Positions 8,258 through 11,145 of a stretch of 11,145 bases of DNA are shown piece by piece. The notes beneath the pieces are model-generated. The model was not told the DNA's origin. It worked only from the letters and a program-made list of their open reading frames with translations, and ran no database searches. Positions within the stretch are counted from its first letter, which is position 1, and every line of letters begins with the position of its first letter. The translations under genes and the position numbers were made by a program. The stretch comes from an uncultured Acetobacteraceae bacterium (GTDB lineage: Bacteria; Pseudomonadota; Alphaproteobacteria; Acetobacterales; Acetobacteraceae), in the NCBI GenBank assembly GCA_937930165.1, contig CALGVL010000078.1:1-11145 (forward strand), given 5' to 3'.

Positions 8258-10876
8258 ATGAACGACGCCAGCCAAGCCGCCCGCCAGGATATCCGCCACG
8301 ACTTCAAGACCGCCGAGCCGCGCTGGCAGGCGGAATGGGAGAAGCGCGGCTGCTTCGCCGTGCCGGACGTGCCGGACGGGACGAAGCCGAAATACTACGT
8401 CCTGGAGATGTTCCCCTACCCCTCGGGGAAGATCCATATGGGCCATGTCCGCAACTACACGCTGGGCGACGTGCTGGCGCGCTACAAGCGGGCGCGCGGG
8501 CATCTGGTGATGCACCCGATGGGCTGGGACGCCTTCGGCCTGCCGGCGGAGAACGCGGCGCGGGAGCGCGGCATCCATCCCGGCAAATGGACCTACGACA
8601 ACATCGCCAATATGCGCGCCGAGCTGAAGCGCATGGGCCTCTCGCTCGACTGGAAGCGGGAATTCGCCACCTGCGATGTGGAGTATTACGGCAAGCAGCA
8701 GAAGCTGTTCCTCGATTTCTGGAAGGCCGGGCTGGTCGAGCGGAAGGAAAGCTGGGTCAATTGGGACCCGGTGGACAACACCGTCCTGGCCAATGAGCAG
8801 GTGATCGAGGGCCGCGGCTGGCGCAGCGGTGCGCTGGTGGAGAAGAAGAAGCTCAGCCAGTGGTTCTTCCGCATCACCAAGTATGCGCCTGACCTGCTGG
8901 AGGCGCTGAACCGGCTCGACCGCTGGCCGGAGCGGGTGAAGACCATGCAGGCCAATTGGATCGGCCGCAGCGAGGGCGCTCGGGTGCGCTTCAAGCTGAC
9001 TGGGGCGCCGGCGCCGGACCTGGCCGAGGTGGAGGTCTTCACCACCCGGCCCGATACGCTCTTCGGCATGAGCTTCCTCGCCGTCGCGGCGGAGCATCCG
9101 CTGGCCGCGGCGGTCGCGGCGCGCGACCCGAAGGCGGCGGAATTCGTCGCCGAATGCCGCCGCATGGGCACCTCCGAGGCGGTGATCGAGCAGGCGGAGA
9201 AGCGCGGCTACGACACCGGCCTGCGCGTCGCGCATCCCTTCATCGAGGGTGCCAGCTTCCCGGTCTGGATCGCAAATTTCGTGCTGATGGAATACGGCAC
9301 CGGCGCGATCTTCGGCTGTCCCGCGCACGACCAGCGCGACCTGGATTTCGCGCGCAAATACGGGCTTTCGGTGACGCCCGTGGTGCTGCCGCCCGGCGCC
9401 GATCCCGCAACCTTCACCATCGGCGGCACCGCCTATACAGAAGACGGCACGGCCTTCAATTCCAGCTTCCTCGACGGGCTGGACGTCAAGGCGGCGAAGC
9501 GCGCCGCCATTGATCGCCTGGAAGCAACCGGGCAGGGGACCGGCGTGGTGAATTGGCGCCTGCGCGACTGGGGCGTGAGCCGCCAGCGCTACTGGGGCTG
9601 CCCGATCCCGGTCATCCATTGCGAGCGCTGCGGCGTGGTGCCGGTGCCGGAGGACCAGCTGCCGGTGAAACTGCCGGAGGACGTGGACTTCTCCAAGCCC
9701 GGCAACCCGCTGGACCACCATCCGACCTGGAAGCATGTGAACTGCCCCTCCTGCGGCGGCGCGGCGCGGCGGGAGACGGATACCTTCGACACCTTCGTGG
9801 ACAGTTCCTGGTACTTCGCCCGCTTCTGCAGCCCGCGGGCGGCGGAGCCGGTGACGAAACCGGCAGTGGATGCCTGGCTGCCGGTGGACCAGTATATCGG
9901 CGGCATCGAGCACGCGATCCTGCACCTGCTCTACAGCCGCTTCTTTACCCGCGGCATGCGTGACACCGGGCACCTGAACCTGGCTGAACCCTTCACCGGC
10001 CTCTTCACCCAGGGCATGGTGACGCATGAGAGCTACAAGGGTGCGGACGGACGCTGGCTCTATCCGGAGGAGGTGGAGAAGCAGCCGGACGGCACGGCGG
10101 TGCACCGCGAGACGCGCGAACCGGTGACCATCGGCCGTGTCGAGGCCATGTCCAAGTCGAAGCGGAACACCGTCGATCCCGGCGCCATCATCGACCGCTA
10201 CGGCGCGGATACGGCGCGCTGGTTCATCCTCTCCGACAACCCGCCGGACCGGGACATGGAGTGGACCGAGAGCGGCGTCGCCGGCGCCTATCGCTTCACC
10301 CAGCGGCTCTACCGCCTGGTCGCTATCGCCGCGCCGGGGCTGCCGCCGCCAGGGACCAGCCTGTCCGAGGCGGAGGGCGCCGCCCGCAAGCTGCGCCGGG
10401 CGACGCATCACGCCATCGCCGCGGTGACCGAGGCGCTGGAAAGCTTCTCCTTCAACCTCGCCGTCGCGCGCATCCACGAATTCGCCAATGCCATCGCCGA
10501 GGCGGAGGGGGCGACCGACCAGGGCATCGGCGCCGCAAGGCGGGAGGCGCTGGAGGCCATCACCCGCCTCGCCAGCCCCATGATGCCGCATCTGGCGGAG
10601 GAACTCTGGACGCTGCTGCGGCCCGGCGCGACGGAACTGGTCGCGGAACTGCCCTGGCTGGAGGCCGATCCGGCACTGCTGAAAGCGGAAACCATCACCC
10701 TGGCGGTGCAGGTCCTCGGCAAGCTGCGCGGAACGATCGAGGTGGCAGTCGGCGCGGATGAGGCTACAATCTTTGCCCTGGCGGAGGCGGAGGAGAATGT
10801 CCAGCGCGCCATCGCCGGCCGCCCCATCCGGAAGCGCATCCATGTCCCGGGACGTGTCGTTAATTTCGTTGTCTAG
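8258..10876 (+). CDS. leuS: Leucyl-tRNA synthetase
   Basis: This 872-residue class Ia synthetase charges tRNA-Leu with leucine in the cytoplasm. The HIGH motif appears as HMGH at residues 60-63 in FPYPSGKIHMGHVRNYT. The CP1 editing domain, which hydrolyses mischarged tRNA, carries the conserved TTRPDTLFG and later ATF-GGTAYTEDGTAFNSSFLDGLD segments. A zinc module has two Cys pairs (C455/C458 in HCERCG and C496/C499 in NCPSCGG). The signature DTFVDSSWYFARF follows, then the KMSKS loop as AMSKS at 630-634, where the first Lys is Ala but the second Lys (K633) is kept. The anticodon-binding helices and a C-terminal domain ending in RIHVPGRVVNFVV complete the protein; length is normal. The ATG at 8258 gives the usual N-terminus. 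The gene begins 101 bp after lon, in a G-rich gap without a clear terminator, and its end overlaps lptE by 35 bp. Confidence 0.98.
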   Translation: MNDASQAARQDIRHDFKTAEPRWQAEWEKRGCFAVPDVPDGTKPKYYVLEMFPYPSGKIHMGHVRNYTLGDVLARYKRARGHLVMHPMGWDAFGLPAENAARERGIHPGKWTYDNIANMRAELKRMGLSLDWKREFATCDVEYYGKQQKLFLDFWKAGLVERKESWVNWDPVDNTVLANEQVIEGRGWRSGALVEKKKLSQWFFRITKYAPDLLEALNRLDRWPERVKTMQANWIGRSEGARVRFKLTGAPAPDLAEVEVFTTRPDTLFGMSFLAVAAEHPLAAAVAARDPKAAEFVAECRRMGTSEAVIEQAEKRGYDTGLRVAHPFIEGASFPVWIANFVLMEYGTGAIFGCPAHDQRDLDFARKYGLSVTPVVLPPGADPATFTIGGTAYTEDGTAFNSSFLDGLDVKAAKRAAIDRLEATGQGTGVVNWRLRDWGVSRQRYWGCPIPVIHCERCGVVPVPEDQLPVKLPEDVDFSKPGNPLDHHPTWKHVNCPSCGGAARRETDTFDTFVDSSWYFARFCSPRAAEPVTKPAVDAWLPVDQYIGGIEHAILHLLYSRFFTRGMRDTGHLNLAEPFTGLFTQGMVTHESYKGADGRWLYPEEVEKQPDGTAVHRETREPVTIGRVEAMSKSKRNTVDPGAIIDRYGADTARWFILSDNPPDRDMEWTESGVAGAYRFTQRLYRLVAIAAPGLPPPGTSLSEAEGAARKLRRATHHAIAAVTEALESFSFNLAVARIHEFANAIAEAEGATDQGIGAARREALEAITRLASPMMPHLAEELWTLLRPGATELVAELPWLEADPALLKAETITLAVQVLGKLRGTIEVAVGADEATIFALAEAEENVQRAIAGRPIRKRIHVPGRVVNFVV

Positions 10877-11145
10877 GCGGCGCCTGCTCGGCGCCTCCGG
10901 GTTGCTGGCCCTGTCAGGCTGTGGCTTCCGCCCGCTCTACGGGCCGGTAGAGCAGGCGAGTGCGCAGGATCCAGGGCTGCTGGAGGCCCTGGCCTCGATC
11001 CGGGTCGCGCCGATCCCGGAGCGGACCGGGCAGTTGCTGCGGCGCATCCTGCAACGCCGCTTCGAGGACGGCGCCCCCGGCACGGCGGCACGCTACAACC
11101 TGCAGGTGGCGGTTTCCTTCGCGGCCGAGCCGCTGGGCTACCGCC
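10842..11145 (+). CDS. lptE: LPS-assembly lipoprotein LptE, 5' part
   Basis: The frame is open to the right edge; 101 codons are visible. The product starts with a basic, twin-Arg-containing segment, SLSRRRLLGASGLLALSGCGFRPLYG, a lipoprotein signal with lipobox LSGC and acylation expected on C27. The GCGFRPLYG sequence right after the Cys is typical of alphaproteobacterial LptE. LptE is the outer-membrane lipoprotein that plugs and helps fold the LptD translocon, delivering lipopolysaccharide to the cell surface. After it come SIRVAPIPERTGQLLRRILQRRF, matching the first strand and helix of the family, and NLQVAVSF. The ATG at 10842 lies inside the last 35 bp of leuS in another frame; a GTG at 10854 is an alternative. 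The overlap implies translational coupling to leuS; holA is the expected next gene, but lies outside the window. Confidence 0.9.
   Translation, partial: MSRDVSLISLSRRRLLGASGLLALSGCGFRPLYGPVEQASAQDPGLLEALASIRVAPIPERTGQLLRRILQRRFEDGAPGTAARYNLQVAVSFAAEPLGYR

Noticed and set aside
8246..10843. An 865-codon open frame on the minus strand opposite leuS
   Set aside because: It mirrors leuS with His/Arg/Gly/Ala-rich low-complexity sequence and no recognisable domain. Long antisense frames are expected in DNA this GC-rich.

Overview
The window looks like chromosomal DNA of a high-GC alphaproteobacterium. The best fit is Acetobacteraceae/Rhodospirillales, perhaps Roseomonas-like. This rests on the very GC-rich coding sequence, a large porin with short turns and a C-terminal Phe, DUF3576 and DUF1489 proteins (both typical of Alphaproteobacteria), and a leuS-lptE junction. 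The genus call is inference from protein style, not from a search.

Layout. (1) Positions 2-364 hold the 3' part of a ThiE/TenI-like gene. (2) Positions 590-1954 encode a porin behind a 225-bp leader, closed by a perfect 11-bp GNRA-loop hairpin terminator. (3) Positions 2072-2608 encode a DUF3576 lipoprotein with a candidate promoter so close that the mRNA may be leaderless. (4) On the minus strand, 2652-2954 encodes a small ankyrin-repeat protein, divergent from an azlC-azlD pair (3074-4100) for branched-chain amino acid export. (5) A convergent gap (4101-4289) holds a terminator for the minus strand and an FNR/FixK-like dyad. (6) On the minus strand, 4290-4715 encodes a DUF1489 protein, divergent from an 87-residue protein of unknown function (4863-5126). 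(7) A small heat-shock protein gene (5292-5702) is followed 15 bp later by a full-length LonA protease gene (5718-8156). (8) leuS (8258-10876) overlaps lptE (10842 to the window end).

Functional reading. Two envelope genes (porin, lptE), a translation gene (leuS) and a lipoprotein gene form the housekeeping frame. The Hsp20-Lon pair looks like a protein quality-control operon: a holdase that keeps damaged proteins soluble and an ATP-dependent protease that could remove them. Because this lon lies outside the usual clpP-clpX-lon neighbourhood, it may be a second Lon.

I see no transposase, integrase, CRISPR array, tRNA or rRNA, and no clear sign of a wholly new system. The best leads are the Hsp20-Lon pair with its tail-less sHsp, the unknown 87-residue protein with dyads upstream, and the FNR-like box in an unexpected place.
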